A DNA stretch of 64,000 nt from Bradyrhizobium sp. WBAH42 (GCF_024585265.1 NZ_CP036533.1:2427001-2491000), one strand, 5' to 3'; positions 47,338-57,222 are shown, counted from the stretch's first letter. Numbers and translations are program-made. Notes: generated by a model not told the origin, from the letters alone.

Positions 47338-48249
47338 ATGACGATGCAGATCGCAGATTCCGTGTCGCTCTCGGCCTCCGACTCGAAGGCACGCGCTCAC
47401 GCGGCGGCAGCGCGGAACAATTTGCGCACCGAGCCGCGCGCCGTCCGCATCGCCATCATCACGCTGGCGGTGCTGTTTCTCACCGTTTTCGTCGTGCTGC
47501 CGCTCGTCGTCGTGTTCGCGCAGGCGTTTTCCCGGGGCATCCTCGCCTATTTCGCCGCGCTCGCCGAGCCGGAGGCGATGGCGGCGATCAAGCTGACGTT
47601 GATCGTCGCGGCGATTTCCGTCGGACTCAATCTGGTGTTCGGTCTCGTCGCCGCCTGGGCGATTGCGAAATTCGAGTTCCCTGGCAAGACCTTCCTGATC
47701 ACGCTGATCGACCTGCCGTTCTCGGTCAGCCCGGTGATCTCGGGCCTCGTCTTCGTGCTGCTGTTCGGCGCGCAAGGCTTTTTCGGCAGCTGGCTGCGCG
47801 AGCACGACATCCAGATCCTGTTCGCGGTTCCCGGCATCGCGCTCGCCACCACCTTCGTGACCTTCCCGTTCGTGGCGCGCGCGCTGATTCCCCTGATGCA
47901 GGAGCAGGGCACGCAGGAGGAGGAGGCCGCGATCTCGCTCGGCGCCTCCGGGCTGCAGACCTTCTTCCGCGTCACCCTGCCCAACATCAAATGGGGCGTG
48001 CTCTACGGCGTCCTGCTCTGCAACGCGCGCGCAATGGGCGAGTTCGGTGCGGTCTCCGTCGTCTCCGGCCACATCCGCGGCGAGACCAACACCATGCCGC
48101 TTCTGGTCGAGATCCTATACAACGAATACCAGTTCGTCGCCGCTTTCGCGATCGCCTCGCTGCTCGCAATGCTTGCGCTGATCACGCTCATCGCAAAAAC
48201 AATTCTCGAACGTCATCTCGACGAAGGACAAGACGCCAGTGACGATTGA
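47338..48249 (+). CDS. cysW: sulfate ABC transporter permease CysW
   Basis: A 303-residue permease: an extended Ala-rich cytoplasmic N-terminus, six hydrophobic segments, [20 protein letters not shown], and the EAA-like loop [24 protein letters not shown] (shortened: [16 protein letters not shown]). It pairs with CysT. Its end overlaps the cysA GTG by 11 bases. Confidence 0.93.
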   Translation: MTMQIADSVSLSASDSKARAHAAAARNNLRTEPRAVRIAIITLAVLFLTVFVVLPLVVVFAQAFSRGILAYFAALAEPEAMAAIKLTLIVAAISVGLNLVFGLVAAWAIAKFEFPGKTFLITLIDLPFSVSPVISGLVFVLLFGAQGFFGSWLREHDIQILFAVPGIALATTFVTFPFVARALIPLMQEQGTQEEEAAISLGASGLQTFFRVTLPNIKWGVLYGVLLCNARAMGEFGAVSVVSGHIRGETNTMPLLVEILYNEYQFVAAFAIASLLAMLALITLIAKTILERHLDEGQDASDD

Positions 48250-49273
48250 AGTCAGGAATCTCGTCAAGAAATTCGGCAGCTTTGCCGCTCTCGACGGCGT
48301 CGACCTCAAGGTCGACAACGGCGAACTGCTGGCGCTGCTCGGCCCCTCCGGATCCGGCAAGACCACCTTGCTGCGGATCATCGCCGGCCTCGACTGGCCG
48401 GACTCGGGCGAAGTCTTCTTCAACGGTGAGGACGCGCTGGCGCAAGGCGCCCGCGAGCGCCACGTCGGCTTCGTCTTCCAGCACTATGCGCTGTTCCGCC
48501 ACATGTCGGTGTTCGAGAACGTTGCCTTCGGCCTCCGCGTGCAGCCGCGCGCGGTCCGAAAGGACGAGGCCGCGATCCGCTCGCGCGTCAAGGAGCTGCT
48601 CGATCTGGTGCAGCTCGATTGGCTCGCCGACCGCTATCCCAGCCAGCTCTCCGGCGGCCAGCGTCAGCGCATCGCGCTCGCCCGCGCGCTCGCGATCGAA
48701 CCGCGCATCCTCCTGCTCGACGAGCCCTTCGGCGCGCTGGATGCCAAGGTCCGGAAAGAGCTGCGCAAATGGTTGCGCTCGCTGCATCACGAGATCAACG
48801 TCACCTCGATCTTCGTCACCCACGACCAGGAGGAGGCGCTGGAAGTCGCCAATCGCGTCGTGGTGATGGACAAGGGCCGGATCGAGCAGGTCGGCTCGCC
48901 TGACGATGTCTACGAAATGCCGGCGAGCGCCTTCGTTCACGGCTTTATCGGCGAGTCCATCGAGTTGCCGGTCCAGGTCGAAGGCGGCGTGATCAGGCTC
49001 GGCGACCGGCCGCTTCAGCTCGCCGCGGAGGGCCTGACGCCTGGCGCGTCAAAGCTGTTCGTACGGCGACATGACATGCTGGTCGGCCCGCCCGGCAGCG
49101 GGGCCTTCGAGGGTGCGGTCCAGCATGTCCGCAATTTCGGCCCGGTGCAGCGGGCGGAGGTGGCCCTGTCCGGCGGCGAGACCATCGAGATCGACGCCCC
49201 CCGCGACAAGGAACTGCGCGCCGGCGACACGATCGGTCTCAATCCGCGTCGCTACCGGATATTTGCGGGCTAA
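48239..49273 (+). CDS. cysA: sulfate ABC transporter ATPase CysA
   Basis: A 344-residue ATPase: [18 protein letters not shown] (Walker A), [16 protein letters not shown] (signature), [15 protein letters not shown] (Walker B) and a C-terminal TOBE-like domain. It powers sulfate or thiosulfate import. The GTG start overlaps cysW. A collapsed REP hairpin a few bases after the stop may end the transcript. Confidence 0.93.
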   Translation: MTIEVRNLVKKFGSFAALDGVDLKVDNGELLALLGPSGSGKTTLLRIIAGLDWPDSGEVFFNGEDALAQGARERHVGFVFQHYALFRHMSVFENVAFGLRVQPRAVRKDEAAIRSRVKELLDLVQLDWLADRYPSQLSGGQRQRIALARALAIEPRILLLDEPFGALDAKVRKELRKWLRSLHHEINVTSIFVTHDQEEALEVANRVVVMDKGRIEQVGSPDDVYEMPASAFVHGFIGESIELPVQVEGGVIRLGDRPLQLAAEGLTPGASKLFVRRHDMLVGPPGSGAFEGAVQHVRNFGPVQRAEVALSGGETIEIDAPRDKELRAGDTIGLNPRRYRIFAG

Positions 49274-49278
49274 GTCTA

Positions 49279-49303
49279 CCGTCATTCCGCCCCGGAATGA
49301 CGG
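49279..49303. repeat. collapsed REP palindrome after cysA
   Basis: CCGTCATTCCG (49279-49289) and CGGAATGACGG (49293-49303) are perfect complements separated by three bases. They are the outer arms of the element at 18009-18102 and 58424-58527 without the interior. It is a compact hairpin without a long T run. Confidence 0.7.
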
Positions 49304-49380
49304 CTCAAATTCTCTTCAATATTCACCTTTCAGCCATTGTTGGTATGCAACAACGGCCCCTCATTTGGGGGCCCCGATTC

Positions 49381-49884
49381 ATGCGCGCTGCGGCCGCAAT
49401 TCTCATCATGTTGCTGCTCGCCGGCTGCGCCGGCAACGAAGCACCGGTCCAGCAGCCGTCGATGTATGCCGACATGGCGGTCCCGGGCTCGAAGCTCGAC
49501 GTCCAGGCGGCTGCGATCATGATCTCGCAATACCGCCAGAACAACGGGCTCGGCACGGTCGTGGTCGATCCGGATTTGACCAGGCTCGCCGAATCCCAGT
49601 CGGGCGCGATGGCGGCGGCCAACAAGATGGACCACGACGTCCGCGCGCCGCTGGCCAAGCGTCTGGCCTCTGGCGGTTATCCTGCCACCGTGGCGGTCGA
49701 GAACATTTCGGCCGGCTATCATACGCTGGCGGAAGCGTTTTCCGGCTGGCGCGACTCGCCTCCGCACCGCGCCAACATGCTCAAGGGCGGTGTCACAAAA
49801 TTAGGCATCGCGGCGAGCTATGCTCCAGGCACCAAATACAAGGTGTTCTGGGCCATGATCCTGGCCTCGACGGAGCCGCGATAA
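49381..49884 (+). CDS. CAP/SCP domain lipoprotein
   Basis: A 167-residue protein with a lipobox (ILIMLLLAGC, Cys16). The CAP domain is seen in AIMISQYRQNNGLGTVVVD, SGAMAAANKMDHDV, VAVENISAGYHTLAEAFSGW and SPPHRANMLKGGVTKLGIA. Family functions vary; none is assigned here. ATG 49381 begins the signal peptide; longer in-frame starts at 49297 and 49345 are less likely. Confidence 0.85.
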   Translation: MRAAAAILIMLLLAGCAGNEAPVQQPSMYADMAVPGSKLDVQAAAIMISQYRQNNGLGTVVVDPDLTRLAESQSGAMAAANKMDHDVRAPLAKRLASGGYPATVAVENISAGYHTLAEAFSGWRDSPPHRANMLKGGVTKLGIAASYAPGTKYKVFWAMILASTEPR

Positions 49885-49962
49885 GCCAGACTTGATCCCG
49901 GGATGCATTGACGCCGCGGCGGAGTGTCGCCACGGTGGCCAGCCTTTTGCTATTGTTCCCAT

Positions 49963-51138
49963 ATGACCGATCATAGCCCGGAATCCGCCAGCGTCCCCGC
50001 GAATGCGCAACGCGTTCTGGTCCTCCAGGGCGGCGGCGCGCTCGGCTCCTACCAGGCCGGCGCCTTTCAGGCGCTGTGCGGCTACGGCTTCGATCCGGAA
50101 TGGGTCGCCGGCATCTCGATCGGCGCGGTCAATGCCGCCATCATCGCCGGCAACGAGGGGCGCGCCCGCGTCGAGCGGCTCAAGGAATTCTGGGAAATGG
50201 TGTCGGCCCCGGTGCCGTGGAAGCCGGTCGGCAAGAGCGACCACAGCCGCGAGCTGTTCAATTCCACCAGTGCTGCGCTGATCGCGACCTTCGGCGTGCC
50301 CGGCTTCTTCACGCCGCGCATTCCGCCGGCGCCGCTGTGGCCGCCGGGGCATCCCGAAGCGGAAAGCTATTACGACACCGCGCCGCTGAAGAAGACGCTG
50401 GAGCGTCTCGTCGATTTCGACCGCATCAACGATCTGAAGACACGCCTGTCGGTCGGCGCGGTCGGCGTCACCTCGGGCAATTTCAAATATTTCGACAATT
50501 ACGAGTTCAAGAAGCGCGGCAAGAAGATCGGCCCCGAACACATCATGGCCTCCGGCGCGCTGCCGCCGGGATTTCCTTCCGTCGTCATCGATGGCGAGCA
50601 TTATTGGGACGGCGGCATCGCCTCCAACACCCCGCTCGACTACGTGCTCGATGCCGAGGTCGCACGCGACATGCTGATCTTCCAGGTCGATCTGTTTTCC
50701 GCGCGTGGCGACCTGCCGAATTCGCTGCTGGAGGCCGCCGAGCGCGAGAAGGACATCCGCTATTCCAGCCGCACGCGGATGAACACCGACAAGAACAAGC
50801 AGCTGCACAACGCCCGCAGGGCGGTGCGCGATCTGATCGGCAAATTGCCGGACTACCTCAGGAACGATCCTTCCGTCGAATTCCTGGCGAAAGTGTCGCG
50901 CGAAAGCACCGTCACCGTGGTGCATCTGATCTACCGCAGCAAGAACTACGAATCCTCGTCCAAGGATTACGATTTCTCGCACGTCGCCATGGTCGAGCAT
51001 TGGGAAGCCGGCGTGCGCGACGTGCACCTGTCGATGCGCCACAAGGATTGGCTGGAGCGGCCGCAGTCCGGCGAGACCATGGTGACCTACGATCTCACGG
51101 GGGACGTCACCGCGCCCCCGGCAAAAAGGAGTGAATAG
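49963..51138 (+). CDS. patatin-like phospholipase (DUF3734 type)
   Basis: A 391-residue patatin: oxyanion motif QGGGALGSYQAG (22-33), nucleophile Ser52 in GISIG and Asp216 in WDGGIASN. The C-terminal DUF3734-like part follows (SRTRMNTDKNKQLHNARRA and HVAMVEHWEAGVRD). It acts on lipid or polyester esters; substrate not known. The ATG at 49963 (MTDHSPES) is preferred. It overlaps or abuts the 3-hydroxybutyrate dehydrogenase gene, so the pair may mobilise PHB or lipids. Confidence 0.88.
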   Translation: MTDHSPESASVPANAQRVLVLQGGGALGSYQAGAFQALCGYGFDPEWVAGISIGAVNAAIIAGNEGRARVERLKEFWEMVSAPVPWKPVGKSDHSRELFNSTSAALIATFGVPGFFTPRIPPAPLWPPGHPEAESYYDTAPLKKTLERLVDFDRINDLKTRLSVGAVGVTSGNFKYFDNYEFKKRGKKIGPEHIMASGALPPGFPSVVIDGEHYWDGGIASNTPLDYVLDAEVARDMLIFQVDLFSARGDLPNSLLEAAEREKDIRYSSRTRMNTDKNKQLHNARRAVRDLIGKLPDYLRNDPSVEFLAKVSRESTVTVVHLIYRSKNYESSSKDYDFSHVAMVEHWEAGVRDVHLSMRHKDWLERPQSGETMVTYDLTGDVTAPPAKRSE

Positions 51139-51139
51139 A

Positions 51140-51928
51140 ATGGGTACTCTGTCAGGCAAGAACGCCGTCGTGACCGGATCGACCAGCGGCATTGGGCTCG
51201 CTTACGCACGCGCCTTCGCCGCCGCCGGTGCCAATGTCGTCATAAACGGTTTCGGCGCGCCGGAGGACATCGAGAAGGAGCGCACCAAGATCGAGAACGA
51301 TTTCGGCGTGAAGGCGGTCTACTCCCCCGCCGACATGACCAAGCCCGCCGAGATCGCCGGCATGATCGCGCTCGGCGAGAAGTCGTTCGGATCGGTCGAC
51401 GTCCTCGTCAACAACGCCGGAATCCAGTTCGTCTCGCCGATCGAGGAATTCCCGCCGGAGAAATGGGACCAGATCATCGCAATCAATTTGTCCTCGGCGT
51501 TCCACGCCATCCGCGCCGCGGTGCCCGGCATGAAGAAGAAGGGGTGGGGCCGCATCATCAACACGGCGTCGGCGCATTCGCTGGTGGCCTCGCCCTTCAA
51601 GTCGGCCTACGTCTCGGCCAAGCACGGCATCGCCGGTCTCACCAAGACCGTGGCGCTGGAAGTCGCGACCCACAAGATCACCTGCAACTGCATCAGCCCC
51701 GGGTATGTCTGGACCCCGCTGGTGGAGAAGCAGATCCCCGACACCATGAAGGCGCGCGGCCTGACGCGCGAGCAGGTCATCAACGATGTCCTGCTCGATG
51801 CGCAGCCGACCAAGGAGTTCGTCACCTCCGAGCAGGTCGCCGCGCTCGCGCTGTTCCTGTGCAGCGACGACGCCGCCCAGATCACCGGCACCAACCTCTC
51901 GATCGACGGCGGCTGGACCGCGGAGTAA
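51140..51928 (+). CDS. bdhA: 3-hydroxybutyrate dehydrogenase (SDR)
   Basis: A 262-residue short-chain dehydrogenase: GSTSGIGLAYARAF cofactor motif, NNAGIQFVSPIEEFP, catalytic Tyr157/Lys161 in SAYVSAKHG, and DAQPTKEFVTSEQVAALALF, characteristic of D-3-hydroxybutyrate dehydrogenase. It interconverts 3-hydroxybutyrate and acetoacetate with NAD. I chose ATG 51140, with AGGAG nine bases upstream, rather than GTG 51131. It follows the patatin gene directly. Confidence 0.9.
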   Translation: MGTLSGKNAVVTGSTSGIGLAYARAFAAAGANVVINGFGAPEDIEKERTKIENDFGVKAVYSPADMTKPAEIAGMIALGEKSFGSVDVLVNNAGIQFVSPIEEFPPEKWDQIIAINLSSAFHAIRAAVPGMKKKGWGRIINTASAHSLVASPFKSAYVSAKHGIAGLTKTVALEVATHKITCNCISPGYVWTPLVEKQIPDTMKARGLTREQVINDVLLDAQPTKEFVTSEQVAALALFLCSDDAAQITGTNLSIDGGWTAE

Positions 51929-51938
51929 GAGGCGAGGC

Positions 51939-52031
51939 CGTAGGGTGGGCAAAGGCGCGTAAGCGCCGTGCCCACCATTTTTCCGCGATTGAGAAAGAGC
52001 GGTGGGCACGCTTCGCTTTGCCCACCCTACG
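51939..52031. repeat. intergenic palindrome (GTAGGGTGGGCAAAG family)
   Basis: CGTAGGGTGGGCAAAG (51939-51954) and CTTTGCCCACCCTACG (52016-52031) are perfect 16-bp complements. A nested pair GCCGTGCCCACC / GGTGGGCACGC lies inside. It sits between convergent bdhA and flippase genes. Confidence 0.85.
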
Positions 52032-52042
52032 AATTGCTATCG

Positions 52043-53410
52043 CTATTTCCCGAACGCCAGCACGTGCAGCCCCAGCCGCTGCCGCACGATCCAGAACAGC
52101 AGCACGGTCTCGAAGCTCAGTGAGATCGAGGTCGCAGCCGCCGCGCCGTGGCCGCCGTAGCGCGGCACCAGCGCGATGCAGAGCACGACATTCATCACGA
52201 AGGCCAGCGCGTAGGCCAGCGCGCAGATCTTCTGCTGGCCGAGCATGTTGAGCAGCCGCTCCACCGGGCCGATGGCGGCGCGGACCACGAGGCCGATCGC
52301 GGCCACGAACATGATGTCGTAGCCGATCATGAATTGCGGTCCGAACAGCCACAGCAGCGGCTTGCCGAGCGCGAGCAGCACGATGGTCGCGGCCAGCGAC
52401 GGCCAGAACGTCCAGTTGATGGCGTGCGCGACGTAAGCCGACAGGCGCGCCTTGTCGCCGCTGGCATTGTATTGGGCGAAGCGATGCGCCGTCGTCGCCG
52501 ACATCGCGTAATGGATGAACGAGACCAGCGCCAGCGTCTTCACCACGGCGAAATAGACGCCGACCTCGTCGGAGGGACGGAATTGCTGCAGCACCAGCAC
52601 GTCGGTGTAGGACAATAGCAGGTAGAAGCTCTCGACCAGCAGGATCGGCAGCGAGACGGCGAGCCAGCCCTTGACGTCATAGACCTTCGGTCCCGGTGTG
52701 ACGTGATCGGCGAGCTTGCGGTTTAGCACCACCATCTGCCCGGCCATCGCGATCCACACCGCGCCCAGGCTCGCCACCATCGCGGCGACCGCGCCGAGGT
52801 GATAGCCGAGCAGGAAGGCGAGCGCCGTGATGGCGATGATCAGCGCTTGGCGGATGATGAATTGCGGCATCAGGCCGAGCTGCATCCAGTCGTGCGAGCG
52901 CGCGATGCCGTCCTGGGTGTTGGCGACGACGAAGGCGGGCAGCGTCATGCAGCCGATATAGAGCGGCAGCACCTCGGCCGGATCGATCCAGGGCGACAGC
53001 AATTTGACGATGCCGGCAAGGCCGAGCGACACCAGCGTGGACACGGCAAAGGTCAGCCAGCGGCTGCCGGAGAGAAAGCCGCGCAGCAGCGCTTGCGCGC
53101 CGCTGGCGCGGTACTCCGGAATGATTTTTTGCGCCGAGGCCGAGATGCCGAAATCCATCATGCTGCCGAGCAGCAGCACCCAGGTCCAGACATAGACGTA
53201 GATGCCGTAATCGGACGTACCCATCCAGCGCGCGAGCAGCACCTGCGAGACATAAGCGAGGCCGGCGCTGATGACGCGGATGACGAAGATGGTGCCGGCG
53301 AGCCGCCGCGTCAGCGACGCCTCGCTCGATCCGCCCGCGAGCTTGGCGCGCAGCCGCGCAATCAGGCCGGCCGGTCCGGTCGTTGCGGGTGGTGCATCCA
53401 TCACGGCCAA
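52043..53410 (-). CDS. polysaccharide flippase (Wzx/MATE-like membrane protein)
   Basis: A 455-residue protein with about 12-14 hydrophobic segments, an N-terminal cytoplasmic stretch (about 30 residues) and the polysaccharide biosynthesis/oligosaccharide flippase layout: SQVLLARWMGTSDYGIYVYV near the first helices and a C-terminal GHGAAAATSISLSFETVLLF. It would flip lipid-linked saccharides across the inner membrane. It stands alone; glycosyltransferases are not in the window. An internal Met three codons in is an alternative start. Confidence 0.83.
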   Translation of the reverse strand: MAVMDAPPATTGPAGLIARLRAKLAGGSSEASLTRRLAGTIFVIRVISAGLAYVSQVLLARWMGTSDYGIYVYVWTWVLLLGSMMDFGISASAQKIIPEYRASGAQALLRGFLSGSRWLTFAVSTLVSLGLAGIVKLLSPWIDPAEVLPLYIGCMTLPAFVVANTQDGIARSHDWMQLGLMPQFIIRQALIIAITALAFLLGYHLGAVAAMVASLGAVWIAMAGQMVVLNRKLADHVTPGPKVYDVKGWLAVSLPILLVESFYLLLSYTDVLVLQQFRPSDEVGVYFAVVKTLALVSFIHYAMSATTAHRFAQYNASGDKARLSAYVAHAINWTFWPSLAATIVLLALGKPLLWLFGPQFMIGYDIMFVAAIGLVVRAAIGPVERLLNMLGQQKICALAYALAFVMNVVLCIALVPRYGGHGAAAATSISLSFETVLLFWIVRQRLGLHVLAFGK

Positions 53411-53546
53411 TTCGAAGAATCCCCAGGGCGACCTGCAGCGGCAGGTGAGGGACTAGCAACGATTCGTTAAGATTCGGTTGGGCGGGGTGCCGTGGCCCAC
53501 TCTCGGCTGGAGCGGGAGCCCGGCAACTCACTCGCGTTGACCTGGC

Positions 53547-54386
53547 TCACTCCAAATTCGTATTGAACTCGTACGCCTTCTCCGGCCCGACCAGCGTGAA
53601 CTTCAGCGCGGCGCCCTCGGGCTTGGCGCCCGGCGGCAATCCGTCGAGCTCGAACGAGAAGCGCATCACCCCCGGCGGGCCGTGCTGCACCGGCGCCGGA
53701 ATCGGCAGCGCCCAATCGGGTGTCGGGCCTTCCACGAACAGATTGACCTTGCGGCCGTCCGGCGTCACCACGTCGACCACCACGTTCTTGGGCCCGTCAC
53801 GCTTGACGTCGCGAATGGTGAGCGGATTGGGGTCGCCGACATTGGCGGGCTTCGGCACGGTGTCGAGCGCGGCACGCAAGTTCGCATCCTCGGTCGAGGC
53901 GACGCTGTTGAAGCCGAGCTCGGCGCTGGCCTCCACGGGAATGCAGAGCTTCTCGCACACCGCGTAGTTGATCTCCGCGCGCAAGGTCACCGGCTTGTCC
54001 GCGGCCTTGGCGACGATGCGCAGGGGCAGCACGACCTGGTCGCGATAGCCGATCGAATGGCCGCCCGCGCCGTCGTCGAATTTCAGCGGTGCCGGCCACA
54101 TCACCGTCACCGCTTCGACATTATCGGACTTCGAGAAGTCGAACCGGGGTGGAACGCCGGAATCGCCGGGCGACCGCCAGTAGGTCTTCCAGCCGGGCTG
54201 GAGCTGGAAGGCAATACCGCCGAGCAAAACCGCGCCGCTGCGCGATCCCGCCAGCAGCCGCACCGCGGAATGTCCGTCGCGCTGCCAAGGCGAGGCGTCA
54301 TCGGCACGGGCGGCGATGGCCAGCGCCGACGCGAGCAGGGTTGTTGCGACGCCAATCGCCGCACGCAGGGGAACTCTCGTAAGCAT
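53547..54386 (-). CDS. exported DsbD N-terminal-like domain protein
   Basis: A 279-residue protein with a signal peptide (AAIGVATTLLASALAIAARAD). The body matches the DsbD alpha-like periplasmic domain (GGIAFQLQPGWKTYWRSPGDSG, WPAPLKFDDGAGGHSIGY, INYAVCEKLCIPVEASAEL) with the CEKLC Cys pair. It lacks the membrane and C-terminal thioredoxin parts of DsbD. It may pass electrons to envelope proteins, or be redox-inactive in that pathway. It is divergent from the YqgE gene. Confidence 0.8.
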   Translation of the reverse strand: MLTRVPLRAAIGVATTLLASALAIAARADDASPWQRDGHSAVRLLAGSRSGAVLLGGIAFQLQPGWKTYWRSPGDSGVPPRFDFSKSDNVEAVTVMWPAPLKFDDGAGGHSIGYRDQVVLPLRIVAKAADKPVTLRAEINYAVCEKLCIPVEASAELGFNSVASTEDANLRAALDTVPKPANVGDPNPLTIRDVKRDGPKNVVVDVVTPDGRKVNLFVEGPTPDWALPIPAPVQHGPPGVMRFSFELDGLPPGAKPEGAALKFTLVGPEKAYEFNTNLE

Positions 54387-54528
54387 AGCACGTCTTTACA
54401 GGGTGGCCCCGGGCCAAACCATTGAATTGCGTGTGATGGATGCACTTGAATCAAGTCGCCGCAAGCCTTGATTTGACAGCCGACCGGCCCGACATCAGGA
54501 TAGGAATTGAAACCGGAGTGCTTGAGCG

Positions 54529-55170
54529 ATGGCTCCCACAGGCAAGAGGACGGGCGAAAGCACCCGCAGCTCGGGCGCCGCGTTGCCCAGTTCCGGCTAT
54601 CTCGACGGCCGGCTCCTGATCGCAATGCCCGTGATGGGCGATTCCCGCTTCGAGCGCTCGGTGATCTATCTCTGCGCCCATTCGGCGGAAGGTGCGATGG
54701 GCATCATCGTGAACCATCCCGCCGGCAGCATCGATTTCCCCGAGCTCTTGCAGCAGCTCGGCATCATCAAGAAGGGCGAGCACATCAAGCTGCCGGAGAA
54801 CGCCGAAAGCATGAAGGTGCTGCGCGGCGGCCCGGTCGACACCGGGCGCGGCTTCGTGCTGCATTCCAGCGACTTCTACATCGAGAACGCGACGCTGCGG
54901 ATCGATGACGGCGTCTGCCTGACTGCGACGGTCGACATTCTGCGCGCGATCGCCAACGGCTCCGGCCCCAAGCACGCCATCCTCGCGCTCGGCTATGCCG
55001 GCTGGGCGCCGGGCCAGCTCGAGACGGAGATCCAGAGCAACGGCTGGCTGCATTGCGACGCGGATGCGGATCTGATCTTCGGCGACGACGTCGACGACAA
55101 GTACAACCGCGCCTTGCAGAAGATCGGCATCGATCCCGGCATGCTCTCGAACGAGGCCGGGCACGCGTAG
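54529..55170 (+). CDS. YqgE/AlgH family protein (DUF179)
   Basis: A 213-residue YqgE/AlgH protein: [57 protein letters not shown] and [16 protein letters not shown] match the family along its length. Function is not established. An N-terminal Ser/Thr-rich extension of about 20 residues precedes the core. A palindromic repeat follows 30 bases after the stop. Confidence 0.9.
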   Translation: MAPTGKRTGESTRSSGAALPSSGYLDGRLLIAMPVMGDSRFERSVIYLCAHSAEGAMGIIVNHPAGSIDFPELLQQLGIIKKGEHIKLPENAESMKVLRGGPVDTGRGFVLHSSDFYIENATLRIDDGVCLTATVDILRAIANGSGPKHAILALGYAGWAPGQLETEIQSNGWLHCDADADLIFGDDVDDKYNRALQKIGIDPGMLSNEAGHA

Positions 55171-55200
55171 CTGGCGCTGAGTGTAGCTGGCCTCCCACCA

Positions 55201-55286
55201 CGTCATTGCGAGGAGCGAAGCGACGAAGCAATCCAGAAGCCCGACGCGGAGGGATTCTGGATTGCTTCGCTTCGCTCGCAATGACG
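55201..55286. repeat. palindromic element (TCATTGCGAGGAGCGAAGCG family), copy 1
   Basis: The left arm (55201 to about 55238: CATTGCGAGGAGCGAAG and GACGAAGCAATCCAGAA) and the right arm (55255-55286, ending CGCAATGACG) are near-perfect complements with a short unpaired bulge. The first 36 bases are identical to those of the copy at 62917. Confidence 0.88.
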
Positions 55287-55358
55287 GAGTGTGTTGAAAC
55301 GCCCGCGCCCTGTCGTCTGCAACTCTGTCGTTGCTGCCTTCACCACGACGACAGCGCC

Positions 55359-56246
55359 TTACTCCGCCGCCTGCTGCTGCACCGTCGGCTCCGTCCCCGC
55401 CACCGTCGCGCGGCGCATGTCGCGGGGCTGGGACTGGTCGTAGCGGCGGACCCGGTGCATGGTCTGGCGGTTGTCCCACATCACGAGGTCATGCAGCTTC
55501 CATTTGTGCACGTAGACGAACTCAGGCTGCGTGGCGTGCTCGTTCAGATCGCGCAGCAACAGCCGCCCCTCGGGCACGCTCATGCCGACGATCTTGCCGG
55601 CATGCGATGACAGATACAGCGACTTGCGGCGATGCACGGGATGCGTGCGCACCAGCCGTTGCAGCACCGGCTTGAACATCTCCTTCTCTTCGTCGGTGTA
55701 TTCGGTGAAGCCGAGCGATCCCCGCGAATACATCAGCGAATGCTCGCAGACGAGGTCCTCGATCTCCGCCTTGGTCTCGTCGTCGAGCGCGTCATAGGCC
55801 GCGCGCATGTCGGCGAATTCGGTGTTGCCGCCCTTCGGGTTCACCACGCGCGCCGACAGCAGCGAGAACTTTGCGGGAATGGGGCGGAACGAGCTGTCCG
55901 AGTGCCACAGGCAATTGCCGAGGTTGAACAGATTGGCGCGGCTGTCCTTCGGCAGCGGCTTGCCGTCCTTGCCGAGGTTGGAGACGTCGTTCAGGCCCGA
56001 GGTGAGGCGGTGTTCATCCGCCTTGGTGATGTTGCCGCCGCGCGCTTCCTCGCGCTGGCCGAAGTTCAGCGCGAACGCCATCTGCTGCTCGTCGGTGATG
56101 TCCTGATCGTGGAAGACGAGCACGGCGTACTTGTCCATGGCGGCCTCGATCTCGCGCGCCTGATCCGGCGTGAGCGGCTTGCGCAGATCGAGGCCGGATA
56201 CCTCGCCGACGAAATGTTTCTGAAGCTGCCGGATGGCGATGGTCAT
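55359..56246 (-). CDS. TauD/TfdA family Fe(II)/2-oxoglutarate dioxygenase (TfdA-alpha-like)
   Basis: A 295-residue dioxygenase: His115 and Asp117 in NCLWHSDSSF, distal His264 in DNRQTMHRVRRYD, and the 2-oxoglutarate-binding Arg279 in RDMRRATVAG. The closest family picture is the TfdA/TfdA-alpha branch, which cleaves 2,4-D-like aryloxyacetates or sulfonates; the true substrate is unknown. It is followed by a short-chain dehydrogenase in the same direction and lies beside another SDR, so a small catabolic group is possible. Confidence 0.85.
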   Translation of the reverse strand: MTIAIRQLQKHFVGEVSGLDLRKPLTPDQAREIEAAMDKYAVLVFHDQDITDEQQMAFALNFGQREEARGGNITKADEHRLTSGLNDVSNLGKDGKPLPKDSRANLFNLGNCLWHSDSSFRPIPAKFSLLSARVVNPKGGNTEFADMRAAYDALDDETKAEIEDLVCEHSLMYSRGSLGFTEYTDEEKEMFKPVLQRLVRTHPVHRRKSLYLSSHAGKIVGMSVPEGRLLLRDLNEHATQPEFVYVHKWKLHDLVMWDNRQTMHRVRRYDQSQPRDMRRATVAGTEPTVQQQAAE

Positions 56247-56342
56247 GGCGTTCCTCCCGCATTGACGAGCGGTTTCCCCGCTCTGTTTGTGGAAAAAATG
56301 ACTCCCGCATCCGGCGATGTCAACGCGCTGCGCGCATGGCTC

Positions 56343-57122
56343 TCACGCGTTCCGCGCCATCAGCCCGCCGTCGACCGGGATCACCGCGCCGGTGAGGAAG
56401 GACGCCGCGGGCAGGCACAGGCTCAGCGTCATATGCGCGACCTCTTCAGGGTCGCCGTAACGGCCGAGTGCGGTGCGGCGCTTGGCGTAGATGGTCTTGT
56501 GCTCCTCCGGGATGCGGTCCGTGATTCCCGTGCGGATCGGTCCGGGACAGATGCAGTTGACGGTGATGCCCTCGCGGCCGAGCTCCACCGCGAGCGAGCG
56601 GGTGAGGCTCACAACGCCACCCTTCGCAGCCGAATACGGACTGTGCAAGGCGGTGGCGCCGAGCGCCTCGGTCGAGGCGATGTTGACGATGCGCGGGCTC
56701 TTCGACTTGCGCAGATGCGGCAGCGCGGCGCGGATGATGCGCGGATGCGCCGTCAGCATCACGGCGATGCCCTTTGCCCAGGCGTCCTCATAGGCCTCAT
56801 CGTCGATTGCGACACGCACCGAGATTCCGGCATTGTTGACGACGATGTCGAGACCGCTGAAATGCGCGGCGACATCGCCGACCACGCGCTTGATCTCGCC
56901 GCTTTCGGCGACGTCGAGCTTCCACGCCCTTGCCGTGCCACCGCTCGCCGCAATCTCCTTGGCGACGTCCTGCGCGCCATGCTCGTCGAAATCCGTGACG
57001 GCGACATTCGCACCTTCGCTAGCGAATATGCGCGCGATGGCGCGCCCCATGCCGCTGGCCGCGCCGGTGACGAGCACGGTGAGGCCCTTCACGGACCGGC
57101 TGAGCTCCCTGAAGTCGGACAT
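56343..57122 (-). CDS. SDR family oxidoreductase 1
   Basis: About 259 residues. Rossmann motif GAASGMGRAIA, NNAGIS and the YSAAK catalytic pair (HSPYSAAKGGVVSLTRS) are visible, with ICPGPIRTGITDRIP in the substrate-loop region. Substrate unknown. The ATG at 57122 has AGGAAG about six bases upstream; the frame extends to 57173 without family sequence. It is divergent from SDR 2 and in line with the dioxygenase downstream, with about 100 bases between. Confidence 0.87.
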   Translation of the reverse strand: MSDFRELSRSVKGLTVLVTGAASGMGRAIARIFASEGANVAVTDFDEHGAQDVAKEIAASGGTARAWKLDVAESGEIKRVVGDVAAHFSGLDIVVNNAGISVRVAIDDEAYEDAWAKGIAVMLTAHPRIIRAALPHLRKSKSPRIVNIASTEALGATALHSPYSAAKGGVVSLTRSLAVELGREGITVNCICPGPIRTGITDRIPEEHKTIYAKRRTALGRYGDPEEVAHMTLSLCLPAASFLTGAVIPVDGGLMARNA

Positions 57123-57222
57123 GCTGCTTCCTCGCGCCGAGCTGGTTCTTGTTATGATTGACAAGGCTGGCATCGATCCGCAGACAGGTCAAACAAGCAG
57201 AAAACAACAGGGGAGGCCGCGA

